64,000 bases of DNA from Pomacea canaliculata (GCF_003073045.1 NC_037601.1:21302150-21366149), one strand, 5' to 3'. Positions 1-12,540 are shown, numbered from the stretch's first letter. Notes: generated by a model from the letters alone, not told the origin. Translations and numbers: made by a program.

Positions 1-1522
1 AGTCCATGAGGTCACAGAACGAAGACACGTGACCTGACAACGGGTGTGCACGCTGCGGCTGCACGTGGCTTGCTTTTCATGCCTGACCATCCGCCTTACC
101 CCAATATCATCATGTTACCCCCTTCTTTTAATTGCATTTAATTTCCGACTGTTCTCAGTAGTCAAGTGTTGCTCAGTGACACTAAAGCGAAGTTTGAATC
201 ATTTTATCTTAGTAATCCAGAAGACGAGGGCAAAGTAAGATGATTATGTGTTTCAACTCCGTCCTTTCTGTTATCTTTTGCAAGGACCGAAGGCAGCTTT
301 TGAACGAATTGTTCATCTGCTCTTTCGATCATCCTTTTCTCCTGCCATATATACCCAGTCCCCTCTTGTATAGACTCCACGCATAATCTCTTAGTACAGT
401 TTTGTCTGGCACGGTTTTAATTAGTCCATTAAAAAAATAAGTTGGGAGGTATGACATCGTATTTAACCGCTTTCAACTTTCGACAAAAATTGCAGACGAT
501 GGAACTAGTCTTTAGTTTTAACAGTGGGCACAGGATGAAGTCTGCAATGGTTGGCTTGATTGATTTTGTTGTAGTCAATTTTCTCTTATTCCCTGTCTTG
601 CATTCACAAGCAGCAGACGATAAGGTTACACCTTCTGTTTCCACTCTCTTCGCTGTCTGACAATACTTGTTATTGAAGCTATGTGCAACATTTCAGCGGC
701 TAGAAAACAACCCTACTGTTAACACTTCACCTTTCACCAGCACCGCAAATAGTTTAGAGAAGGGAAACAAAGGAGGGAAAAACTAGTACATGCCCCGAGT
801 CTGTTGTGAGCGCTGTCTGATCGTGATTCCCTGGAAACAATCGAACCATTTATCTGTACACACCAAAGTAACCCACAACTCTCGTAGAACTATTTTTCTC
901 AAAGCGACCTGTGTTCTGCTTTGCATTATTCTTTTGAGAAAATGCGTAGGTTGGGAAAAATAACTTCTTATGGTCGGGATTCTGTGCTATACGAGTTTGT
1001 GTTTTCTCACAATAATTAATTCAAACGCATTTCCTATTCGTATATTCAACTTAAGGATTTGTAATGAATGACTACGAACATCACAATACATGTACATGAA
1101 AGCAGTCAGTGATACGAACATAGGGTCAAAGTTTATTCTGAGCACAGCTGATGTAACCAAACTGTAATATCGAGAAAAGGACATTTTTGTGAAAGTTACT
1201 GCAAGTATAGAGTCTAGAAATCAAGAAGTACAGTGACCCACTTCAAAATAATTCGTTTCTTGTGGTCCACCCTGTGCAACATGGCGGATTTGAGGCTTGA
1301 AATATACTGTGGTTCACGAACAACTCGTAGAAATTGTGTTCCAGTTCCTTGTTGTCTGAGGTGAGGGCAGAAGTGATAGTCCTAAAATAACACTGATAAC
1401 TACCCCGATTAGCACAGGGTAGGATCCGTGCACTTCATTGTATACTAACCTTATTCTTGTTGATTTTTTTTTTTTAAGCTAGCATTTCAATTTCAATTTT
1501 TTTTTAATTTTAGTGATTTCAG
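1..1522. other. Stretch with no recognisable gene
   Basis: Only short reading frames of about 60-70 codons on either strand, with no family resemblance, no good splice pairs and no obvious repeat. A+T-rich like the rest of the left flank. It could be intron or intergenic sequence belonging to the candidate receptor gene to its right. Confidence 0.5.
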
Positions 1523-1590
1523 TTCACATTTTTTGTGATTATATGATCTGTACCGCATGCGAACCTGGTCCCATGTCATCTTACACGAAT
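1523..1590 (+). CDS. Possible small exon with a TNF-receptor-like cysteine motif
   Basis: A 68-nt stretch lies between a pyrimidine-rich acceptor (poly-T ending in gatttcag) and a strong donor (gtgagt at 1591). The enclosed frame reads HIFCDYMICTACEPGPMSSY and then TN. The CTxCxPG spacing resembles the cysteine-rich repeats of TNF-receptor-superfamily ectodomains, which would suit the membrane-spanning exon candidate about 1 kb downstream. Against this, the donor phase (0) does not match that exon's start (which needs one preceding base), so at least one further exon would be needed between them. The motif is short enough to occur by chance. This is a weak call. Confidence 0.15.
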
Positions 1591-2591
1591 GTGAGTTGTG
1601 GTGTACATAATTTAAAGAAAATACAATTGTATTATTGGAAACATACCATCTTACCTGAGTCAGACGAGAATATCACCGACGAAACTCAGTTTCAGCCTAT
1701 ATTTAGGAAGACAACAAAGATCACGGTTTTGGTTATGTTGAGGCTGAAAGTAAAAATGAAAATTGTACATGGTATAAACCACATATACTGGTTCTGATAT
1801 TATTGTGAACTGCGCACCTAATGTGGGTTGCACTTTACAAAACTATCGAATAATAAACTGTTGGACATACGATAAACGTTTCACTCAATAGAATGTGACG
1901 AAGAGCGAAAAGAAAGAGAGAGAGAGAGAATCGATTATTGATTTTATTTTTCAGCATGAATCCCTTGAAATATTCTAATTTGTCACTATAAAGTTGTTAA
2001 TGCTAAAGAAAAAATATTGCACACTACCAAATTTCTTCGTTAGAATAACTATTTGTAAACTATTTATTTATGACTATTAATTATCATTTCTGTCTCCATT
2101 CCTTTTGCTTTCTCTCTCGCACATGCACACGCGCGCACACAACACCACTTTTATCTTTCTTTGTCTCTTTACCGTTTGCCGTTGACGCAGCCAGGCTCCG
2201 CTAAACTGTCTAGTCAGCATTCCCTTCCAGTGCAGCAGACGTGTCCGAGTCAAACTGCGCATGCGTAGCTTTCATGGAAACTTCGATGTAACGCCACGAT
2301 GAGCCAGTCACAAGCATTTCCTTTGCTTTGTTCTTTCTGCATCAGCTCTGAATAATTTGAATGTGAAACATAATTCATATCTCACACAATTTAAAACTTT
2401 TACGATAATTCCGGCAGAGATCAACTCTAGAAACACCCACCTTGAAAAAAAAAAACAACAACAAAACAAAACACTTGATGCAACCACTAAACTCGTTTTG
2501 TCACCAGAAAATTGCTTCATGTTGTCAAGTTAATACCGAGGAAACACATAGACTGCTTAATTCTCAGAATTTAACTTCTTTGGATTTGTAG

Positions 2592-2789
2592 CTCAAATCT
2601 CGATTTTAAGTGTGGCACTAGTTTTAGTGACTGTGGGAGCATTTGCCGGTATAGGGTGTTTGTTGACCAAGACGATTGTCAAAGGGCGACAAGTAATTAC
2701 CCGCTTACACCGAAGAGACTGGAGTTGTTTTCCTTGCGGCGATGATGAAGTTACAGTCGATGTTTGTCAACAGCGACAGATCGACTTGG
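2592..2789 (+). CDS. Candidate exon: membrane helix of a single-pass protein
   Basis: The frame is open from an acceptor (ctttggatttgtag) to a donor (GG|gtaagag). It encodes a hydrophobic helix (ILSVALVLVTVGAFAGIGCL), then a basic stop-transfer stretch (KGRQVITRLHRR), then a cytosolic-looking segment with three cysteines (SCFPC, DVC). That is the usual order for the membrane and juxtamembrane part of a type I receptor. The exon ends after one base of a codon, and the candidate terminal exon at 3745 begins with the two bases needed to complete it, so the pair can be spliced in frame. The ectodomain would lie upstream, possibly partly outside the window. I do not recognise the family. Confidence 0.35.
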
Positions 2790-3315
2790 GTAAGAGTTGC
2801 TTCAACCGAATAAAGGAAGAGATTGCTTCCCATATCTGCCATCCTTCTATTCTCTCTTTCTTTTATTATTTCTTTGCTACTATAATCATGAAAATAATAA
2901 AAGTCTATCTTTGTACTAATCCATTTTTTAAGTTTAGAAGAATACTGTAACTTGAAATGTAAAACAATGCTAAAAATGTACATGATTTATAGAAAATAAT
3001 GTGTTCGAGGCTCCTGCTTCTCCGCTGTTTTAGCCCCGTAAACATAATATAGCTGTTGCTTGTTGAACAGATTCTAAAGGCTTGTGATAAGGCTCTGGTG
3101 ACGGTCAAACGTTTCAAAAATATATTTAGTTACAATTACAGAGCACGAGAGCAATACAGGAGAAATAAATGATTCGTTCCTCACTTAATTACCACTTATT
3201 AGCACTATTTCGGTTACCAATGTTTATAAAAATCGAAAAAATGCCAGTGAAATCGACCTTGTGTCCTTCCGCCGAGTAGCCACGATAGCTTCCCGAGATT
3301 GGTCAAGCAGACGAG

Positions 3316-3418
3316 TCTGGTTGTGACGTCAGTCTGGTTGTGACGTCAATCAGAGACGTACAGGAAGTGTCTGAGGTCATTGCGAAGATTTGACGTCGTC
3401 ATTGGGGGTGTCACGTGA
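3316..3418. promoter_or_regulatory. Cluster of cAMP-response-element palindromes
   Basis: A 17-bp unit containing TGACGTCA occurs twice in tandem (3324-3331 and 3341-3348). A third TGACGTC lies at 3391 and the palindrome TCACGTGA at 3411-3418. TGACGTCA is the consensus site for CREB/ATF factors and CACGTG an E-box. If the two exon candidates around it belong together, the cluster is intronic and could be an enhancer or internal promoter. There is no direct evidence of function. Confidence 0.35.
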
Positions 3419-3744
3419 GTTTATTCACGTTTTAAAGTGAACGTTTCAAAGCATAGTTTGAAAAATTATAGAAAACAGTCTGTTTCACCATGAACACTTT
3501 AACTGGTCACCAACCGACAACGATTTATTAAGAAAGTTATCCCTGTTCAGTCAAAACGCTGTACATCCTTGAAGAAGAAGAATAACACATAATTTCTGTG
3601 TGTGTGTGTGTTGTGAATGTACGGTCTACGAAAACAAGAACATAGCAAAACACTTCTCGGCGACATCTGTTTTTCTGTTTGTGAGCGGCGTAAATTCACA
3701 TCGTTTGTTTGATCTTGACCTATATTCCTCTTGTATATGCGAAG

Positions 3745-3941
3745 TTAATAAAGGCGATGAATCCCAGAGACACAGAATACAGACACTGACTACACGGATG
3801 TCACCTACTAAAGAACTAGAGGTCATAAACAGCGGGAGGAACAACATTAGACCGACGTCCGCGTCATTTGGGGACATTAATTGCAGGTGCAAGAAGCCTC
3901 CTCTTCAAGTGGATATTTCATATATGGCTGGCGATATATAA
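3745..3941 (+). CDS. Candidate terminal exon (cytoplasmic tail)
   Basis: This is an open frame after an acceptor-like ...tatatgcgaag, ending at a stop at 3939-3941. It encodes a polar 65-residue tail containing TRMSPTKELEVINSG and CRCKKPPLQVDISYMAGDI. It looks more protein-like than chance A+T-rich frames in this region. The first codon (G|TT) is completed by the last base of the exon ending at 2789, so the joined product would be a membrane helix followed by a cytosolic tail of about 110 residues. No death domain or other known signalling motif is visible. The acceptor is only moderately good. Confidence 0.3.
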
Positions 3942-4413
3942 CTGCCATTATTTATCAATACAACTTAAGAAAATGTAAAGCACTTTGCATGATTTTGTTT
4001 TACCCTCGACTTCGTGATGTTTCTCCTTGCAACACCCTGACCGGCTTCTCTCCCCTGAATATTACTTGCGGCTGGTTTATATTTTATACTGTATCATACA
4101 GTGAATGTTATTTAAAACTCCTAAAGGCCAATTAATTGAAGCCGACTTAAAAGTATTTAATTATAGATGTCTATTATATAAGAAAAAATGGTGACGCCAC
4201 GATTTTAAGGCCTTTCTGTGCATAGTAATGTCTGTATGTGTGTCTTTTTTTGTCATCGACAAATGTGTATAAAACTATATTTTAAGGGTAAAAAATATCA
4301 CCATCAGCAGTCAGTTATAAATGTAAATTAAAATTGCGGTGCTGGAAATCAGCCATCTAACGAAAAAAGTTAAAGGAGTTTATCTTAGACAAACGCACCT
4401 TTGAAATGTGTTT

Positions 4414-4890
4414 CTATTTAATTAGCAATAACATACACGGACCAAAAAACTCGGATGCTCCATTAAACAGAGAATCAATAATACAAAGTAGACTGAAATG
4501 TCTGTGAATGTTGCCCATTAAATTTTGATGTGGAGAAGATTTACTTATCAGTGTAGGTTTGGACCTTTTAATTTTTTTCATTTCAGTCGAAGCTTCTAAA
4601 TAAATTTCAAATCTGTAGGGAAATATTTCAAAATCAGCCTTTTTATTTTCTGGACAAAAATTCACTTCTTGAACACGACAATCTGAGTGATGTTTCTTCA
4701 TCTGACTAGAAGACAAGCAAAGATTCGCTAGACAGTAACAAATACTTGATATACGCAACGGAACTCTCCAGTGTATGAGAGGAATTTTCTTGTACTTGAC
4801 AGGTGACAATGCCGATGTCTGAAGACTATCTTGAAAATTAAGCGTGATTATGTACTGGTATTTGGGAATTACTCTCAAAATGAACTTAAC
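4414..4890 (-). CDS. Unrecognised long open frame, possible exon
   Basis: A 158-codon open stretch in A+T-rich DNA, preceded on its strand by an acceptor-like ttttttgtgattag. The translated part contains SPVKYKKIPLIHWRVPLRI, two CxxC-like cysteine groupings and FPYRFEIYLEASTEMKK. The length and mixed composition are unusual for chance here, and the YRFEIYLEAS segment resembles a beta-sandwich strand. I cannot assign a family and no partner exon is convincing. No ATG lies near the start, so it would have to be an internal exon. Confidence 0.22.
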   Translation of the reverse strand, partial: VKFILRVIPKYQYIITLNFQDSLQTSALSPVKYKKIPLIHWRVPLRISSICYCLANLCLSSSQMKKHHSDCRVQEVNFCPENKKADFEIFPYRFEIYLEASTEMKKIKRSKPTLISKSSPHQNLMGNIHRHFSLLCIIDSLFNGASEFFGPCMLLLIK

Positions 4891-6189
4891 CTAATCACAA
4901 AAAATGTTGCACTCGTGTTTCCCATTTTAGTCAACCAAATTTCAGTCTTCCAAAAATATTTTCAGAGGTCTTTGTTAGAGTTCACCATTTAAGTAAGTGT
5001 CATAGTAAGTTTCTTACAATTGCTGGAATTATATAAATGCACTCCTTTTAAATGACGAGATAGGAATTAACCATGCAATGTATTCACAGGAGGAACAGAA
5101 AATTATGCAAGTTGCTGACAGACTAATGCAGGAATTATGTACATATTGTGTAATATGTAAACATTGGACAAAGCATGTTATACAGGTGAGAGACAAATAT
5201 AAGAGATATGTCCATCACTGCAATACCATATACATAGGGAAAAAATCTATATAGGAAAAAAAAAAAAAAATCCTAGGATATAGTTATAGGGCAACAGAAA
5301 GGGTGTGGCAACCCGGGTAGTACACCACCACTGCAGACTTGCCAGGACTCCAGGACAGCAGAGCACAGCAACTCCGATGGCAAAAGTAAACAACACCTGC
5401 GGCAGAAACAACCAACGGCAACCCTGCTCCACTCCCCTCCCCTCCTTACCACCGTCACCTAAGACCTTCCCTCCCTGAAAATCCCTGGCCCCCTTCCCCC
5501 ATAGTGCGAAATCGCCTTGAGGTGGAAGCACTCTCCCTTCCAAGTTCAACAACAACAAAACTGCAATACATGGGCAAAGCAAATCATGGCTGGTGACACA
5601 AATTCAAGAGAGATTTGCCACTGTGCAATACACACGTGAGTAAAACAAAATGCAGTATCACTCTAGTGATTTTTTAATATGTTTGTTTTTCGGTAATCCT
5701 AAATTTGAGAATGTGGAGTGGATTCCAAATCCAGTATCACAGCAGCTAAAGGGTTAGGGTTAGGGTTAGTGAGGCCATGAGGCGTCGTTCTGGTTTCAAG
5801 ATGGCGCCTGCGTGTACCCGTGCACCTTGGAAAATTTGTGGGTTATGTTCACTCCTGGTCTGATTCGACAAGGAAAAACGGGATTGTGTTACCGTGAACT
5901 GCTAGGAGTTGGTTAGCCTCGGGTAGGAAAATACAAGGTAAGGGGAACATCGTCCGACCCCAACATGCCCGACTGGTAAGTTACCTTCACGGACCAGGTG
6001 ACACTAGTCAGATGTTTAGTGAATAAAGGAAAAAAAATCATCTAGCTTTCACTTTTTTTCATTAGTGACAAATTTACGAATGTAAAGACAGCTACGGTGT
6101 CACTTAAAATGCAATGTGTTGTGAACGAATGTGTGACTTAGTACGAAAGATCGAAAGTTGACCCTTGTGATTGAAGACTAATTATAATA
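4891..6189. other. Non-coding stretch with a short telomere-like tract
   Basis: No gene is seen. Between 5280 and 5560 the sequence is richer in C+G and has overlapping open frames on the minus strand that look like a compositional artefact. At 5748-5770 there are three consecutive TTAGGG units (listed separately). Confidence 0.5.
5748..5770 (+). repeat. Interstitial telomere-type repeat (TTAGGG)x3
   Basis: Three head-to-tail copies of the animal telomere hexamer in an otherwise unremarkable context. Such short tracts can arise when a break is repaired or by chance slippage. Confidence 0.7.
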
Positions 6190-6726
6190 TTAATTTATAA
6201 ACTCTTTTGTTAAAAAAATCGTTGAGGAACAATTACTGTGCTCTACGTGATTCCCTAAGCTAGAGATAAGACAAGTCAAATCGGTGCTAGAAATTTGAGT
6301 TGATATATGAGAAGAGGATAGGAGGTTGTGTGGGGCTACTGAGAGAGGGTAGTCCACTTTGTACGGATTCATCTCTTTATTAAATGTTTCGTCGGTCAGT
6401 GTTTTGTTAATGTTGGTTTCTTCAATATCTCTGAAGGCTTGTGAGGTAGAGGGCACTGGTCTCAAGAATTTTTCTCGGGGCGTTTGCGATTTTTTTCTTC
6501 TTCTCGTCATAAATAAAGAGGGTAGCCCAGAGGAGCGTCGTGACACCACCAGGGAGCGCCACCCCACTGACACTGTGGGGTAGGGGTCGTTGGCGGGTAG
6601 ACTGTGGAGGCATTGCTCCTCGAGGGTCGTCGCAAGGCAAAGGAAAACGCGCAGCTCAAAATTTGGATTCGTGGAAATATTGCAAGAACTAATTTTAACT
6701 ACACGTCGTCTGTTCGGATGTCCCAA
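6190..6726 (-). CDS. Unrecognised 178-codon open frame
   Basis: The frame is open from 6726 to a stop at 6190. The second half is polar and protein-like (TPREKFLRPVPSTSQAFRDI, then NKTLTDETFNKEMNPYKVDY), with a run of basic residues (TRRRKKSQ) before it. It could be the last exon of a gene running leftwards. No domain is recognised, and no matching upstream exon was found. A second minus-strand frame overlaps it (6422-6640), so coding status is uncertain. Confidence 0.25.
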   Translation of the reverse strand: MGHPNRRRVVKISSCNISTNPNFELRVFLCLATTLEEQCLHSLPANDPYPTVSVGWRSLVVSRRSSGLPSLFMTRRRKKSQTPREKFLRPVPSTSQAFRDIEETNINKTLTDETFNKEMNPYKVDYPLSVAPHNLLSSSHISTQISSTDLTCLISSLGNHVEHSNCSSTIFLTKEFIN

Positions 6727-7399
6727 TGTTTGTAATTCGAATGTTTGTAAGTAGGGTGGTGTCTCTTCATAACTTCTTGTGCCGCTGCAGCTGGGCGAGA
6801 CGGAGCTAATTACAGTCCACTGGAAACACTTTTGCCTTTACCTGCGACAGGTAAGTAGATTTATTCAAATTATTTGTGTGTGCGTGTGTGGAACCCGTAT
6901 GTTATCTTGCCCATCATGTTGTATCCGCAGTTGAGATGGAGAAAATTACGATGTCTCAGTGTGGCTCGCAATATATTTGTCTAATCACAATAAAACCAAA
7001 GTTGAAGAAACGAATAAACAGGTAATAGTTTACGGTCTGTGTTGGATACCTTTTCATAAGCACTTGCTAAGTTGAATAAACCGATGAAATTCGTCCACCG
7101 AGAACATGATCAGGCTATTAAAGATGTAAACCAAAAGCTAACTGTCAGAGGCGGGGCGCTCTGTGTTCAGGTGTCTCATAGACATGAAGAGAAAACTGTC
7201 AGTCCTCCTTCTGTCTTTGACCCTTCGAGCGCACTCTGTCTCTCGCCTACCTGGCTGGAGGAGACCGAGCTCTATCGCATTTTGTCTTATCTGATGTCTT
7301 CCTGGTGTTGGACGTGATTTGTGTGTTTTGACGGGCCTGCCATTGTGAGCTTGGAATGTGCTGCACTTTCCGTGTCGGTGGCTTCGGTTCTTTTCCTGC

Positions 7400-7560
7400 C
7401 TGCAGACTTCACCAATAACATACGAGCTATAAAAGAATAAATAACTGTACGAAACGAAGAATAAAATCAAATACAGAAAAAACAAAGAGGAACCAAAATC
7501 AAAAACAAGAGCTATTCGACTAGTATGAAAAAGGATAAGGCACTATACAAAGGAATACTT
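7400..7560 (-). mobile_element. LINE 3'-end fragment
   Basis: Similar to the 3' untranslated part of the LINE copies at about 30.77-30.92 kb and 35.8-35.96 kb (shared tracts such as aaacgaagaataaaatcaaa and cagaaaaaacaaagaggaa). Only a short piece remains and it carries no coding part. Confidence 0.6.
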
Positions 7561-7689
7561 ACTGTTATTTATTATTCAAGCCTAATCTTTGGAATATTTG
7601 TAGGCTTATCTTTGTTATATTTAAAACAAGGGTGGGGAACGTCTGCCTTCCTGCAGATATCAGTAAATGTATAAGCTTTACTCTTAGCA

Positions 7690-7870
7690 ACATAAATGCA
7701 TCACGAACTTGTATTACTGGACTGCTGATTGACGATTTTTTCCAGTAAACTCCTGAAACGAGGCATTAGATGACAAAGCTTCCGGTTTAGTCACATTCTT
7801 TGTTACGGCTCGCCGAGACTAACAGCAGATTACTTCGCAAGAGGCTAAGCGTTGGTCTCGGCAGACAGAC
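7690..7870 (-). repeat. Dispersed repeat R1, reverse orientation
   Basis: Matches the repeats at 39.3, 44.1 and 56.0 kb in the opposite orientation. Shared landmarks are gcttccggtttagtcac, ggctcgccgagact and ggtctcggcagacagac. The GCCGAGAC / GTCTCGGC pair can form a stem. No coding capacity; class (SINE or MITE) unresolved. Confidence 0.65.
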
Positions 7871-8852
7871 AAGCAGTTCCAACAACACACGTCTATAAAT
7901 GTATATTAAAGAGAATAGAAATAATAACTTAAATTTTGAGAGGCAAGCAAGGAACTCCATTACATGATAGACAGGAAACATAAGAGTACATGACTGGACA
8001 GACAGGTTTGCTTCTCGTCTACAGCATGTATGGACGGTTCTGGAGAATCATGCAAGCATTGGACCTCCACCCTAAGCTGTAGGTCAGCTACTTCCGGTTC
8101 GACTTTCCCTGTTAATACACGTAGCGCTCTTCGACATGTCGGCTCATGCAATATAAAATATATTATCCTTAACCTTGCGGGTACCTTATCTCAGGCCTAC
8201 TAGTGTTCAACATAATCCTTTCATTGATTTCTAAACGATGAACTCATGAAAAAATTTATGAGCTTGCGCAGACATGTTTGGGTGTGGAGCATGTGTAATT
8301 ATTATTATTCACTGCACAAACACAAACAGCAGATTGTGCTTTAGAAAAGTGGTTTTATCCCTCTAATGCGTTTGCAAGGAAAAACTAGTGTCTACTTTGT
8401 GCTTCACATATCAGATGGCACAATAAAAATAAAGCAGACAGGGGACTAGCAGCCACCGAGGTTAGGTAACTGTTCTGCTTGCTGTAATAGCCGGGTGTGT
8501 CTTTTTCCCGGAACTGGTGGCGTAAGTTGTTATCAGCGGGGTACCACTTATACCCGGGATTTGAGAATCGGCTGAGCGCAGCTTTTTCAGTCCCCCTCAC
8601 TTGTTCAGTGAACACCCGTTTGTTCAGAAGCTACACGGACAGACAGACAGACAGTGGAGTAGCGGTGACACGTCTCTCGTCAGTAATGTGTGAGTCCAGC
8701 TTTGACAATCAACTTCCGCTTATAATATATATGTGCTGTACGTGAGCATGACATTTGTTGATATCAAAGAAACTCATTAAATATTATTTTCAGATATTAA
8801 TTGTTTTAATAGAGGGGAATAAAAAGGTTTAAATTAACCTCTATATGCAGTG

Positions 8853-8911
8853 AATAATAATAGCAATAATAATAATAACAATAATAGTAATAATAGCAAT
8901 AATAATAAAAA
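8853..8911. repeat. AAT/GCAATA microsatellite
   Basis: Imperfect run of aat units interrupted by agc and aca triplets. Confidence 0.8.
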
Positions 8912-10338
8912 GTTGAAGAGATGGGTATAAGACAGTTTGCACTATTTCACTAGTTCCATTATTCAAATCAAGGAATGTTTCTAAACTTGAACTATTCCTC
9001 AATGGGTACTGAATTTGTGATGGAATTTTGAAGAAGAGCTTCAATATTGTACAAACAATTTTATAAGCAAAGCATTTTTAACGGAGTTTATGACCGAAAA
9101 GTAATACATTAAAAGTAATGGAGTTCATCCTACCCTACCCTATTTTACAATGGAATAACTTCTTCTGTCGATCTTTGTGCAATTTTTCCCTTCTACAGCA
9201 ACAAAATAGCAACAACTGTAACTCTAGAACTCACTGTTGTTTTAGAACTAACGGTAACTCTAGAACTCACTGCGTAAGGAAACACCGGAAAGACAAAGCT
9301 AATCCAGTACATGGGATGTCTGTCCTTCTCTCGATCCTTTCTGGCTATGTAGATAAATCACAGTTTAAGGACAAATAAAGTCAATCGGAGATCATAAAAG
9401 AAAACAAAACAGAAATAAACAGCACAGAATGGAAATATGGTTTTTAAACAATTTATATGCAGTCACGTAGTTTAAATTTTTTATGGCGGAGTGTTGGGAA
9501 TCGCTCCTCCGGTGGCAAAGTCCTTCCCATCCCTATCTCTAAACTTTGTGCGGCATTGGTTCAGGGTTCATGTTTCTCTGGAGGGAGAGCTCCATTATTG
9601 TGAAAGTCCCGGATGTGTTTATTGCTTAAAGTAGTAGTCTCGCTGAACTGAGGTTAAATGTTGACTATGTCTCTTCGTAGTGTAAGTGTGCGAGTGAGCA
9701 TCCATGTATGTATATGTTTGTTGAATATGCATACACGAATCAGTGGTAAATGTGTGTGTGTGATATTACTGTTTGCCGAGTAAGTGGAGGCCCTCGTCAA
9801 AACCTGTTCTAACATGTCTAACAGTGAAGTTTATTACCAACTGGTGCTTTCCTGTGTCCTGATAGTTCTCTCCACACTCCTACACCCTCCGTCTTTCTGT
9901 AAAACAATTCATCATTGAGTTTCACATCAATACCTACTTAGTCAAGTTCGAGCTCAGCTTTCTGTTGCTAGCAGCACTCTTGTGTTCGTGACTAATCTGA
10001 GTGTCTGAAGAAAGGTCAAGCTTTAAGGTCAATGTCCATAGAACTCTGCGCATGACTTTTTTTATTATGTAACACATGGCATTCGATCTCGTATTGCAGT
10101 CGCCATGACCTGATGCCAGCACACGTGTTGTTGTTTATGATTGATAGTTGTCAGGCTTTTGTACTCACACACTCCAGCCGTGGAAACCTGGGGTTGGCGA
10201 CACCAGGCTGATCCGCCATGTTGCTAAGTTGGATAATGCGTGATTAGCTTGAACCAGGAAGTTGCACAGGCAGTGAGGTAATCACTGGATCAACACCACA
10301 ACTCCACAACCGTGCAACAAAGTGAGGCTAAGCCGAGA

Positions 10339-10423
10339 CAGCAGGCAGGCAGGCAGACAGACAGGAAGGCAGACAGGCAGGCAGACAGAAAGGCACGCAG
10401 GCAGGCAGGCAGGCAGAGAGGAG
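10339..10423. repeat. CAGG/CAGA tetranucleotide microsatellite
   Basis: Mixed run of cagg, caga and aagg units, about 85 bp. A shorter, similar CAGG tract lies at 13,781-13,820. Confidence 0.85.
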
Positions 10424-12391
10424 GGGAGAGGTCACGAGAGTGACAGAACAGCTTACAATTAAAACACTTAGAAGCCATGAGTATGATCCTGAGTGCTGAC
10501 ATGATGAGTTTCAACAACTGCATGTTAATCTGAAAATCTCACGAAAAAAGAGATAAGAAAAATGTAAACCTACACATGAACGTTCGCTCACACGTACAAA
10601 CATTTATGCCTAATACTACATAACACTAAAAATACATTCCACGCACTTAGAACACTGTACTAACCTGAACTTACATCCCACATCCCACTGGACATCCCAT
10701 CGTGCACACACCCACAGTGCGACTGAAAGACGTGCGTGATACCCAGAAACCTATTTATCAACACTCGCTATAATCCACCAAAATTAGGTAGTAAGGGGTC
10801 TTAGTTGAGAAATGAATCATATGAACCACCCATAAATTAAAGTTCATACTTTTAAATTTTCAAAATAAAGCTCTTAAAAGCAAATCACAGTGCTTTGTGT
10901 GTCGTTTTCGCTTTCACTGGGTCATGCTTGCTTGCTTTCTGCTTTCGTTGCGCTTGACTGAAGACTGTCCAGGGAACTGTCCAGGTGACAACAATCGATC
11001 AGTATGTGTGTACTGTGATTGATAAGATGCTATCTTACAGTTCACTGTGCATATTTTGAAATGGTATAGAGGAGAAACAGCTGGTCACAAGATTCGTATT
11101 GTCATAAACATCTGACTTCCGAAAACAGTCATTAATGAAACACAATCGACAGATGTGCGCTAGTAAACAAAGCAACAGTGAGAGAGTGGTGGGGCGGTTA
11201 TTTCCACCCTATACCATATAGTATTATTGACCTTCAGCCTGACTCCAATCGATCCCTCTGTGTCCCTATCATCTCAGAAACGAAAAAAGAATTATTCTAA
11301 GGTCTTGGACTAAGAGAATACCCGAGCTGTCAGTCACACCTGTTTGATGTTAACCGAACGTTTTGATACACATTCAGTACAAAGAATAAATGAAGACAAA
11401 GACCTTTTAAGAATGATTAAGTGTAAAAGTCGGCCCTAAGCTCCACTGGGGGTGAGTAGGAACCAGAAGAAGTGGAAAAGTGCGCATCAGTGTCATCGTA
11501 AAATTTGTTCTCTGAATATGTATTGCCGAGGGGCCATTATTGTTTAGTACGATGGTGATTGAACATGTTCAAACAACTTGTAGCTCTGTTACTAATACTT
11601 GATGTTAATAGCTACTTGTGTCATTGATGATCAACCCGTCTTTTGGGTCTGAGACTGTTGGTGTTGGGACAATCTAGTCTTACCTGGGACGACATGGTCA
11701 TGGTGGGGTCGATTTGACTTGGATGGTATGGTTTTGACCGGTGACCCACTGAACAAGCAGTCTCTTTCAAAATGGACTTATTTTACTTTACTGTAGAAGT
11801 GATAATATTGGGAAAATAATCAGCTGGGTACCGGGTTGGGAATGATACGAATCCTTACATCCATGATACCGTCGTTTTGCGACGATACTGAAAGAGACTG
11901 AGACGACCCCCGCATCTATCATAATGTTTTTACAGCAACACTGAAGGAGACTGAAAGGGAAACAGGTGACAGATGGTTTTAATTACTTCCCTCGACAACA
12001 ACACGCCGAAGCCTGTCTGTGTTTTAAACGATTGCTTGCAGCACGAAATTTTGAACATCAGGAACAGGTAAGTCCGTGAAGCCTGTTTTTACCCTCCTTG
12101 TGTGTTGACACTCACCTGAGTTTTAAACAGTAAGATCTTGACACACATTGGTAAAAACACATGGGTGTACAAGTGTACCCCAAAATATTTATATATGCTA
12201 ACTGGCTCCAGTTTTCGACTGCCATATAACCATTGTTTTAGGTTCTTTCATTGAAACCATCATTTCCTAAAGCCACTACGTTTGATTTTGTTAATACTTA
12301 TAATAAAAAGGGAATATTTTGGAGATATTTCACGACACGTTTTGGACTTCTATTTCGCTGACATCTATTTCCTGAGCTATTTAAGACACAC

Positions 12392-12416
12392 GTTTATTAT
12401 TATTATTATTTTATTA

Positions 12417-12513
<97 letters not shown>

Positions 12514-12540
12514 TATTATTATTATTATTATTATTATTAA
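12392..12540. repeat. ATT microsatellite
   Basis: About 150 bp of almost pure att repeats, with three single-base phase slips that divide it into blocks. The open reading frame across it is an artefact of the repeat. Confidence 0.95.

Noticed and set aside
7138-7485. 115-codon frame on the - strand
   Set aside because: Its start overlaps a LINE tail and it has a Tyr/Phe/Ser-rich low-complexity end.
10339-10423. CRISPR-like array
   Set aside because: The spacing is that of a tetranucleotide microsatellite, not repeats with unique spacers, and the DNA is animal.
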